Source: Chryseosolibacter histidinae (lineage in GTDB: Bacteria; Bacteroidota; Bacteroidia; Cytophagales; Cyclobacteriaceae). From it: a stretch of 64,000 nucleotides of DNA. Shown one piece after another: positions 26,290 through 35,323 of this stretch. The stretch's first letter is position 1, and each line of letters opens with the position of its first letter. The stretch is from the NCBI RefSeq assembly GCF_018598225.1, contig NZ_JAHESF010000002.1:1-64000 (forward strand). The letters are read 5' to 3'. Below the pieces are notes generated by a model. It had not been told where the DNA came from, searched no databases, and saw only the letters and a program-made list of their open reading frames with translations. A program made the position numbers and the translations under genes.

Positions 26290-27186
26290 TTTCCTCAGTC
26301 GAAGTGCATAACCAACATAGGGAAACATGTTGAGGTCATTGAACTTGTGATCGGTGAATAATGCGAAATCGAGCGAGCTGCGTTTGCTGATATATCGCAG
26401 GCCCAACGACAAGAGCACGGGGAGCTCCACCTGCTTTTCGCCTACAAAGAGAAACCAGTTCTCGGTCACCAGTCCGAAATGTTTCCCGATCCGCGTGGTG
26501 CCGCTCAGCGTTACAATGGGTGGTGTGAGTGTTCCTTCTGTAACAATGTAACCTGCGCCCAGCGTGAGGTGATGGTTCTCTCCTCCCCAGGTGCTGGCCG
26601 CCGTCAACATCCCGAGGTTCCTGATGTCATCATTGTAAACATCTGTCAGAAATTCCTTCGGCAGGCGATAATAGCTTGCGCCCGCCGAGAACTTGTACTT
26701 CGCATGATTGACCAGGTTTACTTTTGTGTTCAGGTAATAGGTGCTGTGCGTAAACAGTTCAGTGCCGCCACCGATGGACACCCGATCGCTCAGGCCATAC
26801 TGAACAGAGGCCAGTACAACGTAAGTAGCCTGAATTACAATGTCTTTTTTTCGCAGCGGAACACCCGAATTGGTAAGCAGATAACGGGTGGTGTTTGGAG
26901 AATCGAACCACTGACTTCTCACGCTAAGGCTATCTACATATTCGATGTTACGGATATCCTTCATGGCAATTCTTCGCTCACGATTATCGGCATCGAGAAA
27001 TCTGACAGTATCACGGGCGATGCCCAGCAACTTTCCTTTGAGCGTTGTGGCATCCTTTTTCTGGATCTCCACCATAACACGCTTCGGTGCAGGTTCCTGG
27101 GCCAATGCAGTGAAACAGTTGACAGTTGACAAAATAACAATTGACAACATGCAGACAATACTTGTCGCACCTGGGGTTAGGTTCAT
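26287..27186 (-). CDS. Predicted outer-membrane protein with N-terminal Sm-like segment
   Basis: A 299-residue exported protein. The signal peptide runs to about residue 29 (LSIVILSTVNCFTALAQ). Residues 35-85 (VMVEIQKKDATTLKGKLLGI... AMKDIRNIEYV) look like a small beta-rich domain, and the rest has alternating hydrophobic strands ending LRYISKRSSLDFALF... MFPYVGYALRLR, as in outer-membrane barrels. No named family. The signal-peptide codons coincide with a family E repeat (GTTGACAAAATAACAATTGA on the plus strand). Stop codon TAG borders a family F element. An alternative start is the Met at residue 13. Confidence 0.65.
   Translation of the reverse strand: MNLTPGATSIVCMLSIVILSTVNCFTALAQEPAPKRVMVEIQKKDATTLKGKLLGIARDTVRFLDADNRERRIAMKDIRNIEYVDSLSVRSQWFDSPNTTRYLLTNSGVPLRKKDIVIQATYVVLASVQYGLSDRVSIGGGTELFTHSTYYLNTKVNLVNHAKYKFSAGASYYRLPKEFLTDVYNDDIRNLGMLTAASTWGGENHHLTLGAGYIVTEGTLTPPIVTLSGTTRIGKHFGLVTENWFLFVGEKQVELPVLLSLGLRYISKRSSLDFALFTDHKFNDLNMFPYVGYALRLRK
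27117..27152. repeat. Family E repeat words inside a signal-peptide coding segment
   Basis: CAGTTGACAGTTGACAAAAT then AACAATTGACAACATG, the same words as in the element at 16751, lie within the 5' coding part of the outer-membrane gene. Translated on the minus strand they give MLSIVILSTVNCF, a good hydrophobic signal core. Confidence 0.65.
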
Positions 27187-27275
27187 AGCGGGGTTAGTTG
27201 GAGTGGATCTTTTGCCGGGCGCTATTTTCGCCAGATAAAAGTATCAACTTTGCCAGTCAATTCAAATGGGATGCC

Positions 27276-27402
27276 AAACCCTCTGAGGGTTATGCAAGTG
27301 CGTGCCCACCATAATAATGATGATGCTCTTGGAAAACCCTCAAAGGGTTGATCCATCAACGGTAGACCGTGGAATCTCTAATCCTTTGAAAGGGTATAAG
27401 CT
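27276..27402. repeat. AACCCTNNNAGGGTT palindromic repeats (family K)
   Basis: Three related short palindromes: AACCCTCTGAGGGTT, AACCCTCAAAGGGTT and AATCCTTTGAAAGGGT. The third encodes the last residues of the receiver gene (YTLSKD and TAG on the minus strand). The core resembles the perfect palindrome at 8849. Confidence 0.6.
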
Positions 27403-27812
27403 TCCCTAATAGCCTCTTTCAGCTGCACGGTATTAAGGTTTGGAAGGATGATCTGCAGCACCTTTTTCAGTACTTTATGATCCGTGGGTTTAGTGATCAG
27501 TCCATGGGCATTCAGCGTCTGGGCGATCTCACGGTCGCGGGGATTGGATGACGTTGTATAAATAACTACGGGGATGTCTTCGAGGCCTTTGGTGTTCTTC
27601 AGTTTGGCGAGACATTGCCATCCGTTCATCAGCGGCATGTTGAGATCCATAAAAATAATATCGGGCTTGATGTTGTCTTTCAGATATTGCAGTATGGCAG
27701 CCCCGCTTTCCACCCTGTGAAGCCTGGCGGAAGGATCTACCTCCCCCAGTGTCTCCTGGAAGATCTCTGCATCATCGGCGTCATCATCCGCTAAAAGAAC
27801 TGTTTTGCCCAT
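27378..27812 (-). CDS. Stand-alone receiver-domain response regulator
   Basis: A 144-residue CheY-like protein of the Rcp1 type, with acidic pocket ADDDADD, phospho-acceptor Asp56 in IIFMDLNMPLMNG, switch Thr in VVIYTTSS and Lys in GLITKPTD. No output domain. It starts one base after the stop of the PAS histidine kinase, and the pair resembles phytochrome-type kinase/Rcp systems. It likely relays the signal by protein contact. The C-terminal residues are encoded by a palindromic repeat. Confidence 0.93.
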   Translation of the reverse strand: MGKTVLLADDDADDAEIFQETLGEVDPSARLHRVESGAAILQYLKDNIKPDIIFMDLNMPLMNGWQCLAKLKNTKGLEDIPVVIYTTSSNPRDREIAQTLNAHGLITKPTDHKVLKKVLQIILPNLNTVQLKEAIREAYTLSKD

Positions 27813-27813
27813 G

Positions 27814-30090
27814 TTATTCCGGAAGCAAGATCACAAACTGGGCGCCCTTGTCTTTCTGTCCCCTGGCATAGATGGTACCGCCATGGCGCTCCACGATCTT
27901 TTTACACAACGCCAGGCCAAGCCCGGTGCCTTCATATTTATCTTTGGAGTTAAGACGGAAGAAGGTAACGAAGATCTGCTCGGCATGGTCCTCATCGAAT
28001 CCTATTCCGTTGTCGGTAAGCACTATCTCGGCATACCTGATACCGTTGGCCTCTACCTGGTTGCTGGTGATCGCGATCTCTGCGGCAACATTCTCTTTTG
28101 AAAACTTAAGCGAATTGTTGATCAGGTTATAAAACAACTGATAGATCAGGTCTGGCAAACCCTTGATCAGGGGCAGCCCATGGAAGATGATGGTTGCCTT
28201 CTTATCGTGTATCAGGATCTCCAGGTCAGTCTGTATGCTCCTGATCACCGAATTGAGATCCACTATCTCCATGGGGCCAGCCGTAGATGACATGGCAGAA
28301 TAGTTAAGCACGCCATTGATCATCGAATACATGCGGTCGGTGGATTGGATGATCTTGCTCACGAATGTGTTACCCTTGTCGCCCAGCGAGGTTTGATATT
28401 CATCTCTCAGCCTGTGACTGAAAGTTTTGATCTTGCGGATCGGCTCTTTGAGGTCGTGGCTGGCAACATGCGCAAATTGCTGCAGGTCGTCGTTTGAGCG
28501 TTGCAATTCCAGCGTCCGCTCACGCACCGATTTTTCCAGGTTCATCTCCATCACTTTCTGGTCGTGCACATCGGTAGCTGTTCCATACCACTTGATGCCG
28601 CCATCACCTTCGCCCTGGTAAGCATAGGCCCGGCTTAAATGCCACCGGTAAGTTCCATCCCTCATCAGTATGCGATGCTCTACCTGGTAGATAGTAAGGT
28701 TCTTCACAGCGTTATGCCAGGCATGGATCGTTGACCGGAAGTCGTCAGGATGGATCATACCCTGCCAGCTCCAGATGCCGTTCTCACTTTTTTTTGCGCC
28801 GGCAAACTCGTTGATCCTGTTGTTGTAATAGGTAACGGCCCCCTCCTCATTGGCGATCCAAACCAGCTGCGGCATGGAATTGGCCATGTCCTGTAAACGC
28901 TTTTCGTTCTTTTCTACTTCGAGCTTATTGGTGACCTGCTCGGTAACATCAATGGCCATGTGATGGATGGCATAGATCTCGCCACTGTGATCGCGCAAAG
29001 CCTTGTAGGTATAATTAAAATATCGCTTGTTCAGTTTACCACCCGACTCGAGCCATGCTGCCACACCTTTTCCCGTAAACGGAACACCGGTGGTAAATAC
29101 CTGATCGAGCTGCTCCAGAAATGGCTGACCCTCCAGTTCAGGAAGTGCCTGCAGCATCGTTTTTCCGATCACCGAATGATCTTTACCCCAAAAGTGCAGC
29201 ATCACATCGTTCACATACTGTATGCGAATTTCCCGGCCAAGATAAAGGCCCACACCTACTTCGGGAGTTTCGGTGATCAACGTACGGAACCGCTCTTCGC
29301 TTTCCTGCAATTTACTGATCGCCTGCTTTTCGTCTGTCATGTCAAGCACAGTACCAATGAGGCGGACGGGAGACCTTGCTTCATCGAAGATCACCGCGCC
29401 ATTGATCCTTACCCAGCGGATAGAGCCGTCGGGCATCAGCAGGCGGACTTCATAAAAAAGCTTTCCTGTCTTGAGCGCTTTCTGCTGGGCGGCTTCTCTC
29501 CTGGCCCGGTCTTCCGGATGAACCCTCGCAATGTAATCTGAACGAGGCCGGGGTTCGGCGTAACCGAAGATCTCGCCAAACCGCTCGGAGGTGAAAATAT
29601 CTCCCGTCTTATAGTTCAGGTCAAAAGTGCCCAACCCTGTGGATTCAATGGCCAGCCGGGTGCGCTCTTCCAACTCCTGTAGCTTCAGCCGCGATGTTAC
29701 CTGGTCCGTAACATCATAACCCACGCCAAGAACACCCATGATCTTATTATCTTCATCGCGGATGGCCTTGTAAACAAGATTCACATAATGTTTTTTCAGC
29801 ACACCCCCTATTTCTATGTAAACGCTCCTTTCGTTTCCCTCATAGGTCTCGCCGGTAGCATAAACATCCCGCAGGATCTCGTACAGGTACTGGTCCTTCA
29901 CTTCAGGCATGCCCTCCAGCAACTTCTTGCCGATGATGCTGCTGTCTTTTCCCCAGAGCTTCAAGGAAGCTTCATTGGCCATCTCGATAACAAGATCATC
30001 GCCCGCGAATAAAGCAGCCGAAAATGGCGCCTCCCTGAACAGGTTCCTGAAACACTGTGTGAAAATATCGAGATCAATGGTGTCGCCCAT
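27814..30090 (-). CDS. Multi-PAS sensor histidine kinase
   Basis: A 758-residue soluble kinase with four PAS domains in series (about 10-130, 140-265, 270-395, 400-525; for example GLGTFDLNYKTGDIFTSERF and LVWIANEEGAVTYYNNRINE), then a HisKA domain with HVASHDLKEPIRKIKTF and an ATPase domain with NLINNSLKFSKEN, LTDNGIGFDEDHAEQ and GTGLGLALCKKIVERHGG. The PAS-kinase layout is like bacteriophytochrome kinases without the light domain. It is cotranscribed with the receiver protein that follows. Signal unknown. Confidence 0.94.
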   Translation of the reverse strand: MGDTIDLDIFTQCFRNLFREAPFSAALFAGDDLVIEMANEASLKLWGKDSSIIGKKLLEGMPEVKDQYLYEILRDVYATGETYEGNERSVYIEIGGVLKKHYVNLVYKAIRDEDNKIMGVLGVGYDVTDQVTSRLKLQELEERTRLAIESTGLGTFDLNYKTGDIFTSERFGEIFGYAEPRPRSDYIARVHPEDRARREAAQQKALKTGKLFYEVRLLMPDGSIRWVRINGAVIFDEARSPVRLIGTVLDMTDEKQAISKLQESEERFRTLITETPEVGVGLYLGREIRIQYVNDVMLHFWGKDHSVIGKTMLQALPELEGQPFLEQLDQVFTTGVPFTGKGVAAWLESGGKLNKRYFNYTYKALRDHSGEIYAIHHMAIDVTEQVTNKLEVEKNEKRLQDMANSMPQLVWIANEEGAVTYYNNRINEFAGAKKSENGIWSWQGMIHPDDFRSTIHAWHNAVKNLTIYQVEHRILMRDGTYRWHLSRAYAYQGEGDGGIKWYGTATDVHDQKVMEMNLEKSVRERTLELQRSNDDLQQFAHVASHDLKEPIRKIKTFSHRLRDEYQTSLGDKGNTFVSKIIQSTDRMYSMINGVLNYSAMSSTAGPMEIVDLNSVIRSIQTDLEILIHDKKATIIFHGLPLIKGLPDLIYQLFYNLINNSLKFSKENVAAEIAITSNQVEANGIRYAEIVLTDNGIGFDEDHAEQIFVTFFRLNSKDKYEGTGLGLALCKKIVERHGGTIYARGQKDKGAQFVILLPE

Positions 30091-30284
30091 GGCGATGATG
30101 ATTTCACTCCGGAGAAGACTTTCAAACTAGCAGATCAATTGCGTGCCAACCCGCTCTGATAAACGCGTAGTGCCACATTGCTCATCAAAAAAATAGGGTT
30201 TTTAATAAAATTGTGCTTTTTATTCCCGTCAATAGATACGACCTTGTTAAACAGGACCATCACCCTCATCACTGCTGATCTGTC

Positions 30285-32708
30285 ATGAACCATCGTATCT
30301 GTAAGACCCTGCCGTATTTCAATGTTATTATTCTTGTTTTTACGCTGTTGTCACTCCAGCAGGTGGCAGCGCAAAGCGACAATAAGGCAACGCTGAAAGG
30401 CCAGGTGCTCGATTCGCTTTCTGCCACACCACTGGGTTTTGCTAGCATCAGGGTATTCAGCGCAGCGGAGAAAAAACTTGTGAACGGCAACATCACGTCA
30501 GAGGCCGGGGCCTTTTCCATCACCTTACCCTTCGGACATTATTATAGCGAAGTTGAATTTATGGGATACGGGGCTTACACAAGCAGCTCGTTTATATTGT
30601 CAGCAGCCACTCCCGAACATGACCTGGGCATCATACGGCTTTCGGCCAATACCAGCACGCTGAAAGAGGTGACGGTGGAAGCGCAAAAAAGCATGATGCA
30701 GCTTTCGCTGGACAAGAAGATCTTCAACGTGGGGCAGGACCTCGCCAATACCGGGGGATCAGCCACAGACGTGCTCATGAACGTGCCTTCTGTATCGGTA
30801 GATCCCGAAGGCAACATCAAGCTGCGAGGAAGCGATAACGTGCGTATTCTCATTGACGGAAAACCTTCCGGGCTCGTCAGCTTCAAGGGTGGAAGCGGGC
30901 TGCAACAGCTGCAGGCGAGCATGATAGAACGTGTGGAGGTGATCACCAATCCCTCTGCCCGCTACGAGGCCGAAGGCATGGCCGGCATCATCAACATTGT
31001 GCTCAAAAAAGAAAGGAACCAGGGTTTCAATGGCTCGTTCGAGCTCATCACCGGCACACCTACCAACTTCGGCGGGGCCGCCAACCTTAACTACCGCCAC
31101 AAAAAAGTGAACTTCTTCATCAACTATGGCATTGCCTACCGCGTAACACCCGGCACCGGCAAGCTCTACCAGGAAGTGAACGGTGAAGATTCGCTCTTCA
31201 TACTGAAACAAAGTAACAAGAACAGCATCACGGGCTTCAATAACAACATCCGTGGCGGCCTTGATTTTTATTTCACCGAAACAAGCATCCTCACCGGCTC
31301 ATACCTCTTCAGGAGAAGCGATGTGAACCGCATCACCGACATCCGGTATGAGGATTATCTCAATGACCCAGGCAATCTCCGAAGCTACACCCTGCGCCGC
31401 CAGGACGAAGACGAGACCGAGCCCAACTCTGAATACTCCCTGATCTACAAAAAATCATTCGGGGAAAAAGACCACGACCTGATTGCCGAAGTGAAGTTCC
31501 TCGACAACTGGGAAAGCTCTGACCAGCTATTTACGCAAAATCGCTTTGCGAACGACGGAACCGAAGCGGGCACCGTGCAAACTTCGCTGAACGATGAATT
31601 CGAAAAAACCTGGTTGTTCCAGCTCGACTACATACAACCCATTGGCAAAGAGGGTAAGTTCGAAACGGGTGTGCGCAGCAGCTTCCGCGACATGGTGAAC
31701 GACTACGTGGTGAGCGAACGGAATGCCTCCGGTGAGTACGTGCCCATGGCAGGGCTCGACAACGTTTTTGTTTACAATGAGAACATCCACGCCGTGTACG
31801 GTATTCTTGGCAACAAGCAGAAAAAGATCTCTTACCAGGCTGGCCTGCGCGCAGAGTGGACCGATGTAAAAACAACGCTACGCGAAACCAACGAAGTGAA
31901 CCCGAGAAAGTATACCAACCTTTTTCCGAGCGGGCACTTCACTGTTGACCTGCCCCGCGAAAACGCCGTTCAGCTCAGCTACAGCCGCAGGGTGCGCAGG
32001 CCGTTCTATAACGACCTCAGTCCCTTCATGACCTTCTCTGACAGCCGCAATTTCTTCAGTGGCAACCCTGACCTCAACCCGGAGTTCAGCAATGTATTCG
32101 AGGTGGGTCATCTTAAATATTTTGAAAAAGGATCGCTCTCGTCGTCTGTCTATTACCGCAGCACCGACGGAAAAATAGACCGTATCAGAACGGTGAACGA
32201 CCAAGGCAACTCTGTTACCATCACCGAGAACCTGAAGTCGGAGAACGCTTACGGCATCGAGCTCACCGGCGATTATTCTCCCGCCCGGTGGTGGAAGCTC
32301 GACCTCAACATTAATTTTTTCCATGCCGATATCGATGGCAGCAACATCATCGAGACCTACAAGGCCACTACCTATAGCTGGTTTGCCCGCCAGACCTCAC
32401 GCTTCACCCTGCCTGGCAACTTCGATATACAACTGCGGGCGAACTACGAAGCCCCCCAGAAAACCGCGCAGGGCAGGCGCAAGTCGTTATACTTTACTGA
32501 CTTTTCCACAAGCAAGGATATACTGAAAGGAAGGGGCACATTGTACTTCAGCGTGCTCGATATCTTCAATTCACGCCGCATGAGGACTATCACCCGTGGA
32601 GAGAATTTTTACACTGACAGTAATTTTTTACAACGCCGAAGACAAATCAACTTCACCATGACCTACCGGATCAGGCAGGCGAAGGTGGCAAAGAAGATGG
32701 AGGAGTAG
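30285..32708 (+). CDS. TonB-dependent-receptor-like outer-membrane beta-barrel protein
   Basis: An 807-residue outer-membrane protein. Signal peptide ends near LSLQQVAAQS. A carboxypeptidase-regulatory-like domain follows (ATLKGQVLDSLSATPLGFAS... about 35-115), then a plug domain (GGSATDVLMNVPSVSVDPEG... NVRILIDGKPSG... RVEVITNPSARYEAEGMAGI), then a large barrel with LNPEFSNVFEVGHLKYF and closing strands FYTDSNFLQRRRQINFTMTY. The overall layout is that of the outer membrane beta-barrel family of Bacteroidota, which lacks a SusD partner. Substrate unknown. It ends 3-4 bp before a GGAGTCA repeat array. Confidence 0.9.
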   Translation: MNHRICKTLPYFNVIILVFTLLSLQQVAAQSDNKATLKGQVLDSLSATPLGFASIRVFSAAEKKLVNGNITSEAGAFSITLPFGHYYSEVEFMGYGAYTSSSFILSAATPEHDLGIIRLSANTSTLKEVTVEAQKSMMQLSLDKKIFNVGQDLANTGGSATDVLMNVPSVSVDPEGNIKLRGSDNVRILIDGKPSGLVSFKGGSGLQQLQASMIERVEVITNPSARYEAEGMAGIINIVLKKERNQGFNGSFELITGTPTNFGGAANLNYRHKKVNFFINYGIAYRVTPGTGKLYQEVNGEDSLFILKQSNKNSITGFNNNIRGGLDFYFTETSILTGSYLFRRSDVNRITDIRYEDYLNDPGNLRSYTLRRQDEDETEPNSEYSLIYKKSFGEKDHDLIAEVKFLDNWESSDQLFTQNRFANDGTEAGTVQTSLNDEFEKTWLFQLDYIQPIGKEGKFETGVRSSFRDMVNDYVVSERNASGEYVPMAGLDNVFVYNENIHAVYGILGNKQKKISYQAGLRAEWTDVKTTLRETNEVNPRKYTNLFPSGHFTVDLPRENAVQLSYSRRVRRPFYNDLSPFMTFSDSRNFFSGNPDLNPEFSNVFEVGHLKYFEKGSLSSSVYYRSTDGKIDRIRTVNDQGNSVTITENLKSENAYGIELTGDYSPARWWKLDLNINFFHADIDGSNIIETYKATTYSWFARQTSRFTLPGNFDIQLRANYEAPQKTAQGRRKSLYFTDFSTSKDILKGRGTLYFSVLDIFNSRRMRTITRGENFYTDSNFLQRRRQINFTMTYRIRQAKVAKKMEE

Positions 32709-32711
32709 AAT

Positions 32712-32795
32712 AAGAAGTCAGGAGTCAGGAGTCAGGAGCCAGGAGTCAGAAGAGAATAAGAAGAAGTAAGGAGTAAGAATTAAGGAGTAAGGAGC
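32712..32795. repeat. Family B (GGAGTCA/GGAGTAA word) array
   Basis: Ten or so variants of GGAGTCA, GGAGCCA, AAGTAAGGAGTAAG in series. No complementary right arm was found nearby. It follows the barrel-protein stop codon by three bases. Confidence 0.8.
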
Positions 32796-32905
32796 GCGCT
32801 CTTCGACGCCGGCATCATTGTCACTAATTGTCCGCGCCAGCCATTAAATAGCATCTATATCAAATCTAGTTAGGAATACCATTTTTTAGAAAGACTATCA
32901 CAATA

Positions 32906-33961
32906 ATGAGAGCACACTACAAAACAATTATCGCACTGACGTGGTCAATGTTGCAGTCTTATGGCTTGTTTGCCCAATGGCAGGGTACCTCTCCCGTCTA
33001 TTATTTGAATGGAAACGTGGGCATCGGTAAGTCAGACCCTGCACATTTACTGCATATTGTCAGTTCTACCGAGGATCCCCCGGTGAACGTTACAACGCCC
33101 TATGCAGAAATGATATTCAGCAAGCATTCCCTGAGTCTCAAGGCAAAATCAGGTTTTAGCAACGTACCCTATGTAGCCTGGCACAATAGCGCAGGAACAA
33201 GGTTGGGATATATGGGATGGAGAACTGATGCCCTGGGCCTGACGCTTGAAAACGGATATAACTTTTCGATCAATGGTGGGAACGTAGGCATCGGAACTGC
33301 GACACCTGCATTGAACCTGGAGATCAAGGCTGCTGGGGCGCCGGGCGTACTGATCCGCGACACAGACGGCGGAGGTGACCGTCCGCTGCTGCGATTCGTC
33401 GGAAACACGCAACTCGTTTTCGACAGTGATGATTCAGGTTCGAAGCAATTCACTTTCTATAGTCAGTTCAGTCAGGTCAGGAATAACGATGCTGTGCTGA
33501 GGATCTTTGGAAGAACCGACAACTGGGGGCGTTACCTGGAACTGACCCACAATGGCAGCCAGGGAATTATTTCTACTGATATCGGGAGCATTATTCTGAA
33601 TCCGGCAGGCAATGTGGGCATTGGAAGCATTTCAAATCCGAGTCATAAACTTACCGTCAAAGGCACCATTCGTACAGAAGAGGTTCTGGTTGAGCTTATC
33701 CAGGGCGCAGGTCCCGACTACGTCTTCGAAAAAAATTACAATCTGCTTTCCCTCTCTGAAGTTGAAGCCTACATCAATGAGAACAAACATTTACCTGAAG
33801 TGCCATCGGCCAAAGAGATGGAAGCCAATGGGCTTAACCTGAAAGAGATGAATTTGCTGTTACTCAAGAAAGTAGAAGAGCTGACACTGCATTTGATCGA
33901 AAAGGAAAAAAAGATGACCGCGCTGGAAGATCGGATCGGGCAACTTGAAAAAAATAAATAA
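32906..33961 (+). CDS. Modular exported protein with GNVGIGT repeats, paralogue 1
   Basis: A 351-residue exported protein (signal to about LQSYGLFAQ). The body has repeated NGNVGIGKSDP, GGNVGIGTATP and AGNVGIGSISNP turns, as in tail-fibre or spike-like beta-helix proteins of Bacteroidota. The last 85 residues (PDYVFEKNYNLLSLSEVEAY... LPEVPSAKEMEANGLNLKEM, then a coiled coil) form a module nearly identical in two other proteins 2.5 and 3.3 kb downstream. It is not the S74 chaperone type, since no self-cleavage site is seen. Function unknown, probably surface structure. The beta-lactamase gene begins 2 bp later. Confidence 0.75.
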   Translation: MRAHYKTIIALTWSMLQSYGLFAQWQGTSPVYYLNGNVGIGKSDPAHLLHIVSSTEDPPVNVTTPYAEMIFSKHSLSLKAKSGFSNVPYVAWHNSAGTRLGYMGWRTDALGLTLENGYNFSINGGNVGIGTATPALNLEIKAAGAPGVLIRDTDGGGDRPLLRFVGNTQLVFDSDDSGSKQFTFYSQFSQVRNNDAVLRIFGRTDNWGRYLELTHNGSQGIISTDIGSIILNPAGNVGIGSISNPSHKLTVKGTIRTEEVLVELIQGAGPDYVFEKNYNLLSLSEVEAYINENKHLPEVPSAKEMEANGLNLKEMNLLLLKKVEELTLHLIEKEKKMTALEDRIGQLEKNK

Positions 33962-33963
33962 CC

Positions 33964-34872
33964 ATGCATCGTATCACATACCTCATCAGCATTATCATTA
34001 TCCTAATAGCCAAATCTGGCCACGCCCAAAAAGACCAACTCAGGAAAGAGCTCCGGCAGGTCGCGAGCTCCATTAGTGGTAGCGTTGGTGTAGCCATAAA
34101 ACACCTTGAAAACAACGACACTGTAAGTGTGAATGGCCGCAGTCACTTTCCGATGCAGAGTGTTTATAAATTTCCACTGGCATTGGCTATACTCGACCAG
34201 GTGGATAAGGGAAAGCTTTCGCTGGAACAGAAAGTGCACATGAGCAAAGATGATTATTTTCCCACCTGGAGCCCGCTGATGAAAAAATATCCTGATGCTA
34301 ACGTAGACGTTCCCCTGAGCGAGATCCTGTACTTTACAGCCGCGCAGAGCGATAACGCGGGTTGTGACATTCTCTTCAGCATGCTGGGTGGACCTGCGGC
34401 AGCAGACCGTTACATTCATGGGCTTGGTGTAAAAGATATCGCCATCATTAACACCGAAAGGGAATTGCACCAGTCATGGAATGTACAGTTCGATAACTGG
34501 AGCACTCCTGTAGCCATGACGCAATTACTCGAGATCTTTCATGAGGGCAACATCCTCTCAAAACAAAGCCACGATTTTCTCTGGAAGGCGATGCTGGAAG
34601 TGCCTATGGGTGGCAAAAGAATAAAAGGTTTGCTGCCACAGGGAACTGTTGTTGCCCACAGAACGGGTACAGGGGCCCGTAACGATAAAGGCATTGCCGG
34701 CGCCGTTAACAATACGGGCATCATGGTGTTGCCTGACGGAAAACACATAGCCATTACGGTGTACGTCACTCAGGCCAGCGAAGAAGACAGCAAGCTGGAA
34801 GAGGTGATCGCAAAGATCGCCAGGAGGGTTTATGATTACTATGAGGGTGGAGAACTAAGGAGTAAGGAGTAA
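33964..34872 (+). CDS. Class A beta-lactamase, subclass A2-like
   Basis: A 302-residue serine beta-lactamase with signal peptide through KSGHAQ. Catalytic elements are Ser66 and Lys69 (MQSVYKF), SDN at 129-131 (AAQSDNAG), Glu165 (NTERELHQSW) and RTG at 233-235 (AHRTGTG) in place of the usual KTG. The region ELHQSWNVQFDNWSTPVAM has the omega-loop insertion pattern of the PER/VEB/CGA branch found in Bacteroidota. It hydrolyses penicillins and probably cephalosporins in the periplasm; the spectrum cannot be told. It follows paralogue 1 by 2 bp, so it is likely cotranscribed. The C-terminal GELRSKE and stop are encoded by a GGAGTAA repeat. Confidence 0.93.
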   Translation: MHRITYLISIIIILIAKSGHAQKDQLRKELRQVASSISGSVGVAIKHLENNDTVSVNGRSHFPMQSVYKFPLALAILDQVDKGKLSLEQKVHMSKDDYFPTWSPLMKKYPDANVDVPLSEILYFTAAQSDNAGCDILFSMLGGPAAADRYIHGLGVKDIAIINTERELHQSWNVQFDNWSTPVAMTQLLEIFHEGNILSKQSHDFLWKAMLEVPMGGKRIKGLLPQGTVVAHRTGTGARNDKGIAGAVNNTGIMVLPDGKHIAITVYVTQASEEDSKLEEVIAKIARRVYDYYEGGELRSKE

Positions 34873-34890
34873 GAATCAAGGAGCCAGGAG
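34856..34890. repeat. Family B array overlapping the beta-lactamase stop codon
   Basis: TAAGGAGTAAGGAGTAAGAA then TCAAGGAGCCAGGAG. The first units encode the final residues RSKE and the TAA stop of the beta-lactamase. Confidence 0.8.
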
Positions 34891-35323
34891 ATTTTGAGAA
34901 ATTCGGGCAATTTGTCCATCATATAATGCCGTAATAGCGTTTTTCTTGAACCTGTACTGAACTTCGTTAAGCCCGTGGCAACGGTATGGCAGCAGGCCAG
35001 TGATACCCTTCACATTAGTATTTATACCTTTAGCATAAACTTTTCTTCATTTCCGGGGCGTATTCAAGCCGTTTTTGAAAAAGTTCAACAGCCCTGCCTG
35101 CTCCTGCCTGGGCAATTCGTATATTCGCGCACCCCATTATACCTCTCAAATGCTGAAAATATCTTTAAAGAATCCCGCAAAGGATTGCTCCGTCATTTCC
35201 TATTCATTTCTATCCTTTACAAATAGCGCCTCCACATAGCCTGCCTGTTATTGCCACAAATTGTCAATGGACGGATATAGCTTAGTCCCGCTAAGATCAA
35301 ACTACAATAAAAATATACTCACT
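34891..35323. other. 433-bp intergenic region, no gene seen
   Basis: No convincing open frame, RNA or element. It is AT-rich with ATATCTTTAAAG near 35158 (one base from TAnnTTTG), which could be part of the promoter for paralogue 2. No repeat arms recognised. Confidence 0.4.
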
